A DNA stretch of 64,000 nucleotides from Enterococcus thailandicus (GCF_001886265.1 NZ_JXLE01000003.1:147314-211313), one strand, 5' to 3'; positions 1-9,310 are shown, counted from the stretch's first letter. Notes: a model not told the origin generated them from the letters alone. A program made the numbers and translations.

Positions 1-201
1 GTTTATGCAAGTAACCACGATGGAACAGTTACACGTTACCCAACACCTTCTCACTGGCAAATGTCTGCGGATCAAGCGAGTGATCCAGAAGCGATTCGCG
101 CATTAACACAAAACGTTCTTGATCAAGCAACCGTTGTCCCTATTCCAACCGGTGATTCAGAACAAGTAAAACGATTGATAGCTGTTACAGTGATTGATTA
201 A
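1..201 (+). CDS. C-terminal fragment of an unknown protein
   Basis: This is an open frame running from the left edge of the window to a TAA. It gives about 66 residues, starting VYASNHDGTVTRYPTPSHWQ and ending in a hydrophobic IAVTVID. I do not recognise the family. The Asp/Gly/Thr-rich opening and lack of lysine-rich helices would suit the end of a secreted or lipoprotein domain, but that is only an impression. A bidirectional terminator follows about 140 bases downstream, so it is probably the last gene of a plus-strand unit facing the GT2 operon. Confidence 0.6.
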   Translation, partial: VYASNHDGTVTRYPTPSHWQMSADQASDPEAIRALTQNVLDQATVVPIPTGDSEQVKRLIAVTVID

Positions 202-343
202 TGACTGTAAGGTAATCTTGAACTGATTTCCAACTATTTCTTGAACAACGAATCTACTTGTTTAAAAAACTATTACTGCACACAAGTATTTTCCATTCAA
301 TATTTAGTTGACATAATTTATTTCCTATACACATTCTTCTCAC

Positions 344-393
344 AAAAAACAACACAAGCAATCCTATCTATGGATTACCTGTGTTGTTTTTTG
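344..393. terminator. Bidirectional intrinsic terminator
   Basis: The stem AACAACACA...TGTGTTGTT is extended by a run of A on the left and T on the right, with inner pairing ATCC/GGAT. It can end transcripts from both the plus-strand edge gene and the minus-strand GT2 operon. Confidence 0.85.
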
Positions 394-437
394 CGTATCC
401 TTCATTCGTACTTTCGTAAGCATGAACAATCATTTTT

Positions 438-1781
438 CTATTCATTCATTTCATCTGTTGAATCTTTTTTTGAAGTTGGTGGGCCTTTTCGATCTGGGCT
501 TTTCCACGTGCCTGAACCTAAGCCTAGAATTGTTTTGATCGCTGGAATAAAAGTTGTCACAATCGTTAAGGCATTTATCATCCAATAAAGTAACATATAT
601 AATGGTGCAAAAAATAAATACTTGATTTTTCTTCCTTGGTCATCCAAGATGAGCGATGCTCCTAATTGAAAAATTCCTGAGATCATTTCAAAGCAGACAA
701 AAAGAAAAGACAACGTAATCATGTGATAGATTCTTTCCGTGTTCCCTTCCAAAATAAACTTGATTAAACTCCACAAAAAAATCAAACTAGAGCTCCAAAA
801 GAAAAACGACCAAATGATACTGAACGTTTGGTCAATGAACATGACCGTGTGGCCAATATTTCTAAATGGGTGCAACACTATTTTTTTGAAATTCGTCAAC
901 CAAACTTCTGTTCCACCTTTAGCCCAGCGTTTTCTTTGGCGATAAAGCATCCTCAAAGATTCTGGAACCTCCATAAAAAACATGATTCGTGGAGCAAAAA
1001 GTGAAAGCCAACCATCCATTTGATGATCCCACGCAATGCTGATATCTTCCGTTGCTCGGTCTTGTCTAAATAATCCCACATCGATTAATGCGTCTTTTCG
1101 GTACATCGTGTTTGCACCACTATAAGCGTAGATACTGCCTAAAACGCCAATTTGTGTACGTTTTATGATTCCGACAATACTAGAAAATTCGACCGTTTGT
1201 GACTTTGCAATTAGTTTCGTTCTATTTTGCACATCCATATTGGCTGTAACTGCAGAAATATTTGTCGAATCTTGGCGAATAAAATAGTTGACGTACATGT
1301 TCAAAGAGTCGGGCTCCGGAACTGTATCTGCATCATTACTTAGAATCAATTTCCCTTTTGCAAACCCCATACCAATATTGAAAGCATGTGCTTTCCCCTT
1401 GTTCTTTTCAATTCGAATGACTCGTAGCTTGGAATATTTTTTTTGTAACCGAGCTAAAATTTCAGGTGTACTATCAGTAGAGCCATCATCTGTTACCAAT
1501 ACTTCATAATGTTTATAGTTTAGTTTAGTCATCAAGTACTCTATTGTATTTTCAATAACGATTTCTTCATTATGAGCAGGAACCATGATCGTAATGAATG
1601 GCTCAACCTCTACCGGGATATCATCCCACTCTGTTTGTTTATATTTAAAAAGAAAGGTATAACATAAAACACCGATAAACCAAGAAAATCCACCAATAAT
1701 TGGATACGTAACTAGGACCAAAAACATGATCATTAAAATAATATCTAGTATATAATTACCAGTTTGAAAAAAAGTCATCAT
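438..1781 (-). CDS. Processive family 2 glycosyltransferase (PgaC/IcaA-like)
   Basis: This is a membrane beta-glycosyltransferase of 447 residues, likely to polymerise a surface polysaccharide from a UDP-sugar. A hydrophobic N-terminus (about 10-45) precedes a GT-A domain with the D, D, D, QxxRW pattern: VTDDGSTD, SNDADT, ATEDIS and RQRKRW. Three or more C-terminal membrane segments follow. It ends in a polar tail rich in Lys, Ser and Asp. Its ATG overlaps the stop of the upstream small membrane protein (ATGA). A second ATG immediately follows and has better ribosome-site spacing, so the true start may be one codon later. The substrate is unknown. The pairing with a PgaD-like protein resembles poly-GlcNAc synthases, but no deacetylase or acyltransferase is adjacent. 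Confidence 0.88.
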   Translation of the reverse strand: MMTFFQTGNYILDIILMIMFLVLVTYPIIGGFSWFIGVLCYTFLFKYKQTEWDDIPVEVEPFITIMVPAHNEEIVIENTIEYLMTKLNYKHYEVLVTDDGSTDSTPEILARLQKKYSKLRVIRIEKNKGKAHAFNIGMGFAKGKLILSNDADTVPEPDSLNMYVNYFIRQDSTNISAVTANMDVQNRTKLIAKSQTVEFSSIVGIIKRTQIGVLGSIYAYSGANTMYRKDALIDVGLFRQDRATEDISIAWDHQMDGWLSLFAPRIMFFMEVPESLRMLYRQRKRWAKGGTEVWLTNFKKIVLHPFRNIGHTVMFIDQTFSIIWSFFFWSSSLIFLWSLIKFILEGNTERIYHMITLSFLFVCFEMISGIFQLGASLILDDQGRKIKYLFFAPLYMLLYWMINALTIVTTFIPAIKTILGLGSGTWKSPDRKGPPTSKKDSTDEMNE

Positions 1782-2287
1782 AGCTCCACATTGCCTTTCT
1801 TATAAAGGTTGCGTACAAAATCTGTCTCTAAGTTTTGCTCTTCCTTTACGGAATAACTACACACTTCTTTGCGAACTGCTTCAGGACCAAATCGAACATC
1901 AAACGCTTCGTTTAGTAACTGACGACGTTTTTCCAATTGTTCTTCGTCATATTGAACCTTTTTCTGCAAAAGATTTTTGAAGTGAAAATTATTTCGTATC
2001 GTCAATCCAATGTAAAAGATAGCAATCACAACAAACGTGACGCTCAAGAAAACAAATAGAAATTTTAAAGTCTGTAATTCATCTTTATAAACAACTAAAT
2101 GGTTCTTCCATGCTTTTTCTGGCGATAAAACTGGTAGTAATAACCAAATAAAAGGTGCTATCACACAAAGCCATCCCACAAGCGAAACAATCGTCTGAAA
2201 AATTTTCAATGGATAGTGTTTTTTCTCAAAGTAAGCGTCAGTGACAAGCATTTGCTCTACTTCCTCTCGACTAATCTTCGGTTTCAT
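1778..2287 (-). CDS. Small two-helix membrane protein, PgaD-like partner of the synthase
   Basis: This protein of 169 residues has two predicted membrane helices (about 30-55 and 75-100) and a charged cytoplasmic tail. The start MKPKISREE is chosen because a strong GAGGGGGGA site lies just upstream; an earlier in-frame start would place that site inside the gene. Sequence similarity to known PgaD is not obvious. The role is inferred from size, topology and a 4-base overlap with the following GT2 gene. It probably assists polymer synthesis or export. Confidence 0.6.
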   Translation of the reverse strand: MKPKISREEVEQMLVTDAYFEKKHYPLKIFQTIVSLVGWLCVIAPFIWLLLPVLSPEKAWKNHLVVYKDELQTLKFLFVFLSVTFVVIAIFYIGLTIRNNFHFKNLLQKKVQYDEEQLEKRRQLLNEAFDVRFGPEAVRKEVCSYSVKEEQNLETDFVRNLYKKGNVEL

Positions 2288-2405
2288 GTTATCTCCCCCC
2301 TCTTTCCTATCAGCTGATGCTGCGTTTCTTCTAGTCTGACGGTTTTTCAAACATTTAGCAACTTATTTTCCTTCAATCGCGTTGCATTTTCACCAACAAT
2401 CTGCG

Positions 2406-2450
2406 TAAAAATAAAAAGCCAAACATGTTCACTAAAAACATGCTTGACTT
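2406..2450 (-). terminator. Intrinsic terminator of the malate operon
   Basis: Read on the minus strand, the arms AGTCAAGCATGTT and AACATGTTTGGCT pair fully if two G-U pairs are allowed, and a T-rich tail follows. It sits just past the transporter stop codon. Confidence 0.85.
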
Positions 2451-2456
2451 CTTTGG

Positions 2457-3779
2457 TTATGAAAGCAACTGCATCAAAAATCCTGAGATAATCAAGACAA
2501 TTGCTCCGCCTAAACGATTTCCCATTTGGGCAAACGCAATGAGTTCCATTCGATTCGCAGCAGAAAGTACCGCAACGTTACCGGTACCGCCCATTGAATT
2601 ATTACATAACCCAGCAGTAATTGAAGATTCAATTGGATAAAGACCAAATAGTCGACCGACAAAACCAGATACTATTGAAATAACAATGACACTTGTTAAA
2701 CAAAGTACAACAAACTGCCAAGTTAAGGCGGAAGCTAATACATTTAAATTCAAAAGCGCAATCCCGATACCAGCAAGAACAGCCGCAGTCAAGTTTTTCA
2801 CAATTAAGTTATTGAACATAATAGCTGCATCCTCATAATATTCAGGCAAGATATTCGTAATTTTACAAATGACAACGATAATAATCATAAACGCATACGC
2901 ATGAACTTTCGGAACAAAGTAATTACAAATTTGTCCAAGAATGAAAAAGGTGATTGAAATCATCAATCCTACACCCAATTGAGAAATATTCGGTTTCACT
3001 GTACGAGGTTTTCCATCACCAAGATCGCCTTTTTCCATCAATTTTCCATTCCCATTAATTTTAGGCATTGATTGTCCAGCGCGTGCCACTAAAGCTGCTC
3101 CGATAATGGCTAATACATTGGTCATTGCCGTTGCAGGAATCAAACGAGAAATAATCGACGAGGCATCCGTTCCTAAAACATTTGCATAAATGCTAGACAA
3201 CGGAACCGCACCTGCACCAACACCACCAGCCATTGCAGGAAGTGACACATACAATACTGAATCAGCAAAGCCGTTGCCGATCAACATCCCTACCAAACCA
3301 ACTGCAAAAAAGGAAGCGACCATTGAAATCAATGCCACTGGAATAAAACGGACAGAAGCTTTCATCAATAGATTACGATTCATTCCTAAAATACTACCAG
3401 TAATCAATGCAGCAATATAAAAATCCAAAAAACCCATATTATTGATAAAATTCTCAGTCGCGTGCACGACATATTCAGGTAAAATACCAAAAGTCGCGAT
3501 AGCTGCTGAAGCAAAAATAGCAAAAACAGAGCCACCACCAAGATAACTTTTTACAATTGGAAGTTTTGAACCAATGAAATGAAATAAATTCCCTAAAATA
3601 ACTAATACAGCAATTGGGCCAATCATGTTCGTCGGTAATTTTCCCAACGCCATTGCGACGATCAACACTGCAACCATAATTAAATACAAGGGCAAACTGA
3701 TACCACTAATTTTTGTTGACCAAATGCTCGTCTTTTTTTCGTCTTCAACCGCTGAAACAGCTGTTGCTTTTTGTACCAT
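2457..3779 (-). CDS. mleP: 2-hydroxycarboxylate transporter (malate carrier)
   Basis: This secondary carrier of the 2HCT family (CitS/CitP/MleP type) has about 440 residues and 10-12 hydrophobic segments. The glycine-rich GGSVFAIF and the AGGVGAGAVPLSSIY region resemble the re-entrant loop motifs of this family. The start MVQKAT is preferred because AAAGGAT lies 9 bases upstream. It follows the malolactic enzyme gene in one operon, which points to malate uptake or malate/lactate exchange. A citrate carrier is the main alternative, but no citrate lyase genes are nearby. Confidence 0.9.
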   Translation of the reverse strand: MVQKATAVSAVEDEKKTSIWSTKISGISLPLYLIMVAVLIVAMALGKLPTNMIGPIAVLVILGNLFHFIGSKLPIVKSYLGGGSVFAIFASAAIATFGILPEYVVHATENFINNMGFLDFYIAALITGSILGMNRNLLMKASVRFIPVALISMVASFFAVGLVGMLIGNGFADSVLYVSLPAMAGGVGAGAVPLSSIYANVLGTDASSIISRLIPATAMTNVLAIIGAALVARAGQSMPKINGNGKLMEKGDLGDGKPRTVKPNISQLGVGLMISITFFILGQICNYFVPKVHAYAFMIIIVVICKITNILPEYYEDAAIMFNNLIVKNLTAAVLAGIGIALLNLNVLASALTWQFVVLCLTSVIVISIVSGFVGRLFGLYPIESSITAGLCNNSMGGTGNVAVLSAANRMELIAFAQMGNRLGGAIVLIISGFLMQLLS

Positions 3780-3808
3780 ACTTACAGATCCTTTCTCCTT
3801 TGGCAATC

Positions 3809-3854
3809 AATAAGAAAAGTAGAACCGTTTGGATGAACTGTCCGCTTTTCTTAT
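3809..3854 (-). other. Intercistronic hairpin between mleS and mleP
   Basis: Arms of 11 bases (AATAAGAAAAG and CTTTTCTTATT) enclose a 24-base loop. There is no proper T-run afterwards, so it looks more like a stability or processing element than a full terminator. Confidence 0.6.
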
Positions 3855-3878
3855 TGTCTTGCACACAACTACTTCTAA

Positions 3879-5522
3879 TTATTCAGCCGTTAATTCTGTG
3901 TACTCTGGTACCCATTTAGCATCTGCAACGGCTGCTTTGATATCTGAAATTTCTTCACGATTTAGCCCTTGCTCCACCACTGATTTGGCTACAGTTTCTG
4001 CAATGATTTGAGAAAACTCAGTAATTTTTGCAACAGGAGGTAAAATAGATGCTCCTGGTTGTGTCACATCAACGATTCCTCCCAAAGCACGACTTGCTTG
4101 AGAAATGATTTCTGCATTCACACGCGTTGCAGTTGAAGCAATCAAACCTAATCCAAGCCCCGGATACATCAATGCGTTGTTTGCTTGACCAATTTGGTAA
4201 GTTATACCTTGATAGTCAACGTCAGCAGCAGGAATCCCTGTTCCAACTAGTGCTTTTCCATCTGTCCAAGTAATCAAATCTTGCGCTTTTGCTTCAGCAA
4301 GCTTAGTTGGATTTGACAAAGGCATAATAATTGGACGTGCTGTATGAGCAGCCATTTCTTTAACAATTTCTTCAGTGAAAGCACCTGGTTGTGTTGATGT
4401 ACCAATCATGATTGTTGGATGGATTGCTTTCACAACTGCAGTTAAATCTGTCAATTCTGATGCATTTTCAAATTCATCACGATTTCGTGCAAAAGGAATT
4501 TGTCCTGGAGTTAGTCCTTCTGTATCTGTAAATAGTAAACCTTGTTTATCTACTTGGTAAAAATGTTTGCGTGCTTCTTCTGCTGGAACGCCTTGACGAA
4601 TCATTTCATCTAAAAGAATATTTGCAATTCCAACACCGGCAGTCCCTGCACCAAAAGTTAAAATCGTTTGGTCTTTTAATGCTTCACCAGAAATATTCAA
4701 GCCACCTAACACACCAGCTAAAACAACAATTCCTGTTCCTTGAATATCATCGTTGAATGTTGTAATTTGATCTTCATACTTTTCTAAAATAGTTGCTGCA
4801 TTTCCACGACCAAAATCTTCCCAATGCAATAGTAATTCGGGGAACAACTCAGTTGCCGCACTTACAAATTGATCAACAAATTGATAATAAGTTTCACCTT
4901 CAACACGTTTATGGCGATTACCTAGATATAATGGGTCATTAAGTAATTCTTGGTTGTTTGTTCCAGCATCAAGAGATACCGGTAATACTTGTGCAGGATT
5001 GATTCCAGCTGCTGCAGTATAAACCATTAATTTTCCAATCGCAATATCTACACCATTAACTCCCCAGTCACCCATTCCTAAAATTCCTTCTGCATCAGTT
5101 ACAACGATTAAGCGAATATCTCGGCCATCTGCAGCATTTTTCAGACTTGCTTTAATACTTTCTGGATCATCAATTGAAAGGAAAGCTGCATCTTGCGGTT
5201 TCAAGAAAATTTCATTATATTGTTCAATTGAGTCAGCGACTACTGGATCATAAACAACTGGCATAAACTCAACTAGATGTTCACCCATTAATTTGTAGAA
5301 AAGTGTACGATTTGTATTAAATAAGTTCATTAAGAAAATTCGTTTTTCTAAGTCAGATGGTTTACTTAAGTATTGACCATAAGCTTGAACTGATTGTTGT
5401 TCTAATGTTTGAACGGTACTAGGAAGCATACCTGTAAGCCCGTATTTAGCGCGTTCCTCTTTCGTGAATGCTGTTCCTTTGTTTAAAAATGGATTGTTCA
5501 ATAAATTTAATCCTGTAAGCAT
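3879..5522 (-). CDS. mleS: Malolactic enzyme
   Basis: This enzyme decarboxylates L-malate to L-lactate, using NAD and Mn as cofactors. The 547-residue length and the long match to lactococcal-type MleS from memory ([78 protein letters not shown]) put it in the malic/malolactic family. Its linkage to a 2HCT carrier, and not to pyruvate-using genes, favours the malolactic reaction over malic enzyme. The AGGAGG site lies 8 bases before the ATG. Malate decarboxylation with exchange would generate proton motive force and raise pH. The two enzyme activities cannot be separated by motif alone. Confidence 0.9.
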   Translation of the reverse strand: MLTGLNLLNNPFLNKGTAFTKEERAKYGLTGMLPSTVQTLEQQSVQAYGQYLSKPSDLEKRIFLMNLFNTNRTLFYKLMGEHLVEFMPVVYDPVVADSIEQYNEIFLKPQDAAFLSIDDPESIKASLKNAADGRDIRLIVVTDAEGILGMGDWGVNGVDIAIGKLMVYTAAAGINPAQVLPVSLDAGTNNQELLNDPLYLGNRHKRVEGETYYQFVDQFVSAATELFPELLLHWEDFGRGNAATILEKYEDQITTFNDDIQGTGIVVLAGVLGGLNISGEALKDQTILTFGAGTAGVGIANILLDEMIRQGVPAEEARKHFYQVDKQGLLFTDTEGLTPGQIPFARNRDEFENASELTDLTAVVKAIHPTIMIGTSTQPGAFTEEIVKEMAAHTARPIIMPLSNPTKLAEAKAQDLITWTDGKALVGTGIPAADVDYQGITYQIGQANNALMYPGLGLGLIASTATRVNAEIISQASRALGGIVDVTQPGASILPPVAKITEFSQIIAETVAKSVVEQGLNREEISDIKAAVADAKWVPEYTELTAE

Positions 5523-5555
5523 AAAAAATTCCTCCTAAGTTTTACTACATGCGAA

Positions 5556-5585
5556 AGTATAGTCGCCACTTTTAGCTATAGTCAA
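5556..5585 (-). promoter_or_regulatory. Promoter of mleS-mleP
   Basis: TTGACT and TATACT are separated by 18 bases on the minus strand, about 35 bases upstream of the mleS ATG. Confidence 0.65.
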
Positions 5586-5624
5586 AACCACGGGTCATGA
5601 TAAATTTTATTTATATGTAAACAT

Positions 5625-5659
5625 AAAAAAAGTATGACAAGTCAATGCCATACTTTTTA
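5625..5659 (-). terminator. Intrinsic terminator of the dus transcript
   Basis: On the minus strand, AAAGTATGGCA pairs with TGTCATACTTT and a T-run follows. It lies beyond the repeat array, so the array would be transcribed as the 3' untranslated region of dus. Confidence 0.8.
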
Positions 5660-5680
5660 GCTAACAAATGATTTTCAACT

Positions 5681-6027
5681 ATGCAACTTCCAAAATATTT
5701 TGCGTCTGTTCAAAAATATGAAAGGCTATTTTTCTCAGTTGTTCTTTACTTTTTAGAAGCTGAACGCTTGGAACCACAACCTTTTTCTCGGTGTTCCCAA
5801 ACCAACTCCTCGAGATAGCTTGCATCCACTTCAAAACATTAAAAGCTATTTTGAGTGTTTGGTCGCTATCTTATCGGAGCTAAGCGTTTTGTGCCACAAC
5901 CTTATTCTCGGTGTTCACCAAGCAACTTCTCGAAATAACTCTCAACTGTCCAAAAATATGAAAGGCTATTTTTCTCAGTTGTTCTTTATTTTTTCGAAGC
6001 TAAACGCTTGGCGCCACAACCTTATTC
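5681..6027 (-). repeat. Three tandem copies of a 120-nt 3'-UTR repeat
   Basis: Read on the minus strand, copies start at 6027, 5907 and 5787, each opening with GAATAAGGTTGTGG or a close variant. The first two are exactly 120 nt; the third is truncated at about 5681. The first and third share a 38-nt identical block (A/T-rich, around unit positions 40-77). The middle copy is more diverged. There are no spacers, so it is not CRISPR. Related units occur at 25295-25421, 38107-38347 and 50610-50729. The first copy overlaps the dus stop codon. No protein-coding function is evident. Confidence 0.9.
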
Positions 6028-6975
6028 AAAACGTCCAAGTATTTCCCGCACCTCATCCGTCGTCTTCGTATTCATCAACCGCGCTCGCAAATCACCAGCA
6101 CCTGGAAATCCTTTAACATAAATTTTGAAGAAACGATGCAATCCGACTATCGAACGTGGAACCAGCTCAGCATATTGATCTTGCAAATCTAATTGTAAAT
6201 GCAACAAATCGAGCAGTTCTTTTGAAGAGTGTGCTCTAGGTTCCTTTTCAAAAGCATACGGATTTTTGAAGATTCCTCGGCCAATCATCACTCCATCCAC
6301 ACCATACTTTTCAGCTAATTGAAGCCCAGTTTGGCGATCAGGAATATCTCCATTAATAGTAATTAGTGTTTGGGGTGCTACTCGGTCTCGAATGGCTAGC
6401 ACTTGAGGAATCAAATCCCAGTGTGCATCCACTTTACTCATTTCTTCGCGAGTTCTTAAGTGAATTGACAGATTAGCAATATCTTGTGCTAAAACATGTG
6501 ATAACCAATTTTCCATTTCTGCTATGTCTTTATACCCAAGTCTTGTTTTCACACTGACCGGTAGCCCACCAGCTTTTGCAGCTTCAATCAATTCTGCCGC
6601 AACTTCGGGACGTAAAATCAATCCACTCCCTTTACCATGACCAGCAACATTAGGAACTGGACATCCCATATTCAAATCAATTCCTTTAAAGCCCATTTCT
6701 GCCAAGCCAAGGCTCATCTCACGGAAAAATTCTGGTTTGTCTCCCCAAATATGGGCGACCATTGGCTGCTCATCTTCAGTAAAAGTCAAACGACCTCGAA
6801 CACTTTGTCTACCATCTGGATGACAATAACTATCCGAATTAGTAAATTCTGTAAAGAAGACATCCGGTGCGCCTGCGGCTTGAACAACATGGCGAAAAAC
6901 AACATCTGTCACATCTTCCATTGGTGCTAAAATAAAAAAGGGCTTTGGTAATTCTGCCCAAAAATTGTTCATCAT
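6022..6975 (-). CDS. dus: tRNA-dihydrouridine synthase
   Basis: This FMN enzyme reduces specific uridines in the D-loop of tRNA. It has 317 residues with the Dus signature near the N-terminus ([13 protein letters not shown]) and the catalytic-cysteine motif [19 protein letters not shown]; the conserved Cys sits in NMGCP. KTRLGY and [15 protein letters not shown] are also typical. The subclass (DusA, B or C) is not assigned. The TAA stop is supplied by the first unit of the downstream repeat array, so the last residue or two may be derived from the repeat. Transcribed alone, between its own terminator and that of ribF. Confidence 0.93.
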   Translation of the reverse strand: MMNNFWAELPKPFFILAPMEDVTDVVFRHVVQAAGAPDVFFTEFTNSDSYCHPDGRQSVRGRLTFTEDEQPMVAHIWGDKPEFFREMSLGLAEMGFKGIDLNMGCPVPNVAGHGKGSGLILRPEVAAELIEAAKAGGLPVSVKTRLGYKDIAEMENWLSHVLAQDIANLSIHLRTREEMSKVDAHWDLIPQVLAIRDRVAPQTLITINGDIPDRQTGLQLAEKYGVDGVMIGRGIFKNPYAFEKEPRAHSSKELLDLLHLQLDLQDQYAELVPRSIVGLHRFFKIYVKGFPGAGDLRARLMNTKTTDEVREILGRFE

Positions 6976-7098
6976 TACTTATCTCCGTTCTCTCTTCATT
7001 CCAATTTAAAAAAACATGCTTATTATACTAGGATTTTGAAAAAGAAGCAAAGGGAAGGACTCCAATCGTTTTTACTATTGCAGTTAACGAAATCTTCT

Positions 7099-7145
7099 AA
7101 AAAAATAAGAGAGTGTGACATAATTTTTTGCCACACTCCCTATTT
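7099..7145 (-). terminator. Intrinsic terminator after ribF
   Basis: On the minus strand GGGAGTGTGGC pairs with GTCACACTCTC and a TTATTTTTTT tail follows. Confidence 0.85.
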
Positions 7146-7206
7146 ATGAATAAAGATGTTCTAGAAGTAACTTATTAAATAATGTTACAGCCCTCTTAAC
7201 TTCTCT

Positions 7207-8145
7207 TTATTTTTTAAAATAGGCCGCTGTATCAGCCTCATCTTTTTTTAGTTGTGCAATTAAGCCATCAACATCCGTAAACTTCACTTGATCGCGTAAA
7301 AACTCATTCCAACGAACAACCACATGTTCACCATATATATCTTGATTAAAATCTAAAATAAATAATTCAACAGTTAGTTCTCGGCCTTCGCCAAACGTAT
7401 CATTATGACCAATGGATCCCATTGCTGGATACCAGTTGTCACCAACTTTGATTTCAGAGACATAGACACCTTCTCTAGGTAAATGAACAGTTCCTTTGAC
7501 TTTGACATTTGCTGTAGGGAACCCTAACAAGCGCCCCCGAGCGTCACCATGAACCACGACACCTTCAATCTCGTATACACTCCCCAAAAGTTTGGTTACT
7601 TCTGTCACATTTCCTGCATCCAATAACTGACGAATACGTGTGGAGCTGATTTTCTCGCCATCTTCGACTTCTTTTTGAACAGTTACAACTTCAAAACGAT
7701 TGTTTGCATATTCTGGAAGGTGTTCTACATCTGCAACATCTTTTGGTCCATAGGTATAATCAAACCCTGAAACAGCATATTTAGCGTGTAAACCAACAAT
7801 GTATTGATCGACAAAATCTTGAGGTGCCAAGTGTGCAAATGCAGAAGTAAAATCAATTTCGTATAAGAAATCTACACCAAGTGCAGCCATTTTTTCTTCT
7901 TTTTGTTCAAGCGTAGTTAAATATTTAACACTTGCTGGATCAATCTTTTTAAACACGATTGAAGGATGTTGGTTGAACGTCATCAAAGCTAATTTCAATC
8001 CTTCTTGGTCAGCGATTTTCTTGCCTGTTTCGATTACTTTTTGATGGCCTAAATGTACCCCGTCAAAAAATCCTAAGACAAGTACTACTTCCTCTGCTGG
8101 AATTTGATTTTTTTGATAAGGGTGACGAATTTTGATAATTTCCAT
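7207..8145 (-). CDS. ribF: Bifunctional riboflavin kinase/FAD synthetase
   Basis: The protein phosphorylates riboflavin to FMN and adenylylates FMN to FAD. It has 312 residues. The N-terminal nucleotidyltransferase domain shows GFFDGVHLGHQKVI (HxGH motif) and SSTRIR. The C-terminal flavokinase domain shows GRLLGFPTANV and a typical GDNWYPAMGSIG segment. It lies 3 bases downstream of truB, as in many Firmicutes. Confidence 0.97.
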   Translation of the reverse strand: MEIIKIRHPYQKNQIPAEEVVLVLGFFDGVHLGHQKVIETGKKIADQEGLKLALMTFNQHPSIVFKKIDPASVKYLTTLEQKEEKMAALGVDFLYEIDFTSAFAHLAPQDFVDQYIVGLHAKYAVSGFDYTYGPKDVADVEHLPEYANNRFEVVTVQKEVEDGEKISSTRIRQLLDAGNVTEVTKLLGSVYEIEGVVVHGDARGRLLGFPTANVKVKGTVHLPREGVYVSEIKVGDNWYPAMGSIGHNDTFGEGRELTVELFILDFNQDIYGEHVVVRWNEFLRDQVKFTDVDGLIAQLKKDEADTAAYFKK

Positions 8146-8148
8146 CAG

Positions 8149-9072
8149 TTATACCTCATTTCTTAACACTTTACTTGGTTTTAATTTATCTTTTTCCTTT
8201 GGATTAGGCTGGTAGATGCTAACAACTTGATTTTGATAAAACAAAGCAATTTCTTGATCTGGCATCGTTGGCAACCCAAACACGTTGTAATCTAAACGCA
8301 TGCCATTCTTGACTTTTTGCCAAACAGCTTCACTGATATCTACTCGTGGAAACTTCTCAACGCCTGCTTCGATTGGTAATAAATACTCAGAAATAGTCCC
8401 GTTTTCCATATACTCAGCTACTTGCGCCAAAGTGATTGCTTGTTTTTGATTCATTCCTGCGCTTGCTGTTCTTGTCAAGTCAGACATGTGAGCAGGAAAT
8501 CCTAGTTTTTTTCCCGTATCAACAGCAAGTGTTCGCACATAAGTTCCTTTTCCGCAATCAACTTCAAAACGCCAAGATAACAAACCTTTTTCTTGATTCC
8601 AGTTTAATTCACTAGTGCGTTCAAAACGATAAATTTGGGCTTTTCTACTTGGACGCTCAACTGTTTCATTGTTGCGAGCATATTCATAAAGACGTTTGCC
8701 ATTGACTTTCACCGCTGAATACATTGGCGGAATTTGCGTGATTTCTCCCAGAAAAGAGTCCATGATTTGATCGATCTTTTTTTCTGAGATTTGTTCTGTC
8801 ACCGCTTGTTTTTCAACCACTTCGCCAGATTTATCTTCCGTTGTTGTACTGAAACCAAGCGTAATTTCACCTTGGTATGTTTTCCCAGAGTCAGTTAAAT
8901 ATTCAATAACTTTTGTTGCTTTGCCAATACAAATTGGTAACACACCATCTACATCTGGATCTAGTGTTCCACCATGACCGATTTTTTTGGTATGTAATAT
9001 TTTTCTTAATTTAAATACGCAGTCATGACTTGTCATCCCACGTTCTTTCCATAACGGTAATAGCCCTTCCAT
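8149..9072 (-). CDS. truB: tRNA pseudouridine(55) synthase
   Basis: TruB makes pseudouridine 55 in the T-loop of tRNA. The 307-residue protein carries the catalytic motif GGTLDPDVDGVLPICIG, with the nucleophilic Asp in TLDP, and the KTYQGEITLG, VDCGKGTYVRTL and PPMYSAVKVNGKRLYEYAR blocks. It is followed by ribF. In most Firmicutes it directly follows rbfA; here about 3.3 kb of accessory DNA separates them, and truB has gained or kept its own promoter. Confidence 0.97.
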   Translation of the reverse strand: MEGLLPLWKERGMTSHDCVFKLRKILHTKKIGHGGTLDPDVDGVLPICIGKATKVIEYLTDSGKTYQGEITLGFSTTTEDKSGEVVEKQAVTEQISEKKIDQIMDSFLGEITQIPPMYSAVKVNGKRLYEYARNNETVERPSRKAQIYRFERTSELNWNQEKGLLSWRFEVDCGKGTYVRTLAVDTGKKLGFPAHMSDLTRTASAGMNQKQAITLAQVAEYMENGTISEYLLPIEAGVEKFPRVDISEAVWQKVKNGMRLDYNVFGLPTMPDQEIALFYQNQVVSIYQPNPKEKDKLKPSKVLRNEV

Positions 9073-9107
9073 TTCTGCTCTCCATTTCTTTTTGATTCAA
9101 CTGATTT

Positions 9108-9116
9108 ATTATAACA
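9108..9116 (-). promoter_or_regulatory. Extended -10 promoter of truB-ribF
   Basis: TGTTATAAT on the minus strand combines a TGn extension with a perfect TATAAT, about 35 bases upstream of the truB ATG. No good -35 is visible. Confidence 0.6.
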
Positions 9117-9160
9117 CAGCAAGAATAATAACTACATTTTTGAATTCAACTCCAACGATT

Positions 9161-9189
9161 TTTACATGTTGGATACAAAAACGTAATAA
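9161..9189 (+). promoter_or_regulatory. Promoter of the small ORF
   Basis: TTTACA and TAATAA are separated by 17 bases, about 60 bases before the start codon of the 19-residue ORF. The direction is divergent from truB. Confidence 0.6.
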
Positions 9190-9250
9190 AATTCATCGGG
9201 GTGTAAATAGAATACATGTTATTCTTTTTTTATACAAAAGGAGGGATTAG

Positions 9251-9310
9251 ATGGAAAATATTTTCTTCGCACCCTTTGATTGGTTATATGGGTGGCTTTC
9301 AGGCAAATAA
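9251..9310 (+). CDS. Candidate 19-residue peptide gene
   Basis: A minimal ORF encodes MENIFFAPFDWLYGWLSGK. It has an AAAGGAGGG ribosome site 7 bases from the ATG, an upstream TTTACA-17-TAATAA promoter and a terminator about 45 bases after the stop. The peptide is rich in aromatic residues (three Phe, two Trp, one Tyr) and amphipathic enough for membrane association. It has no homology I recognise. Possible roles include a small membrane peptide, a type I toxin-like peptide or a leader. The isolated, fully equipped transcription unit is the main argument that it is real. A non-coding RNA with a chance ORF is the alternative. Confidence 0.5.
   Translation: MENIFFAPFDWLYGWLSGK

Noticed and set aside
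241..588. Plus-strand ORF crossing the first terminator
   Set aside because: It contains the terminator hairpin and overlaps the 3' end of the GT2 gene.
3879..5522. NAD-dependent malic enzyme
   Set aside because: The same superfamily, but residue blocks and linkage to a 2HCT carrier match malolactic enzymes better. Not fully excluded.
5681..6027. Tandem repeats as a CRISPR array
   Set aside because: Units are 120 nt, directly adjacent and diverged; there are no unique spacers and no cas genes.
5820..6116. Plus-strand ORF of 98 codons over the repeat array and dus
   Set aside because: It has no ribosome site, runs antisense through repeats into dus and has biased low-complexity composition.
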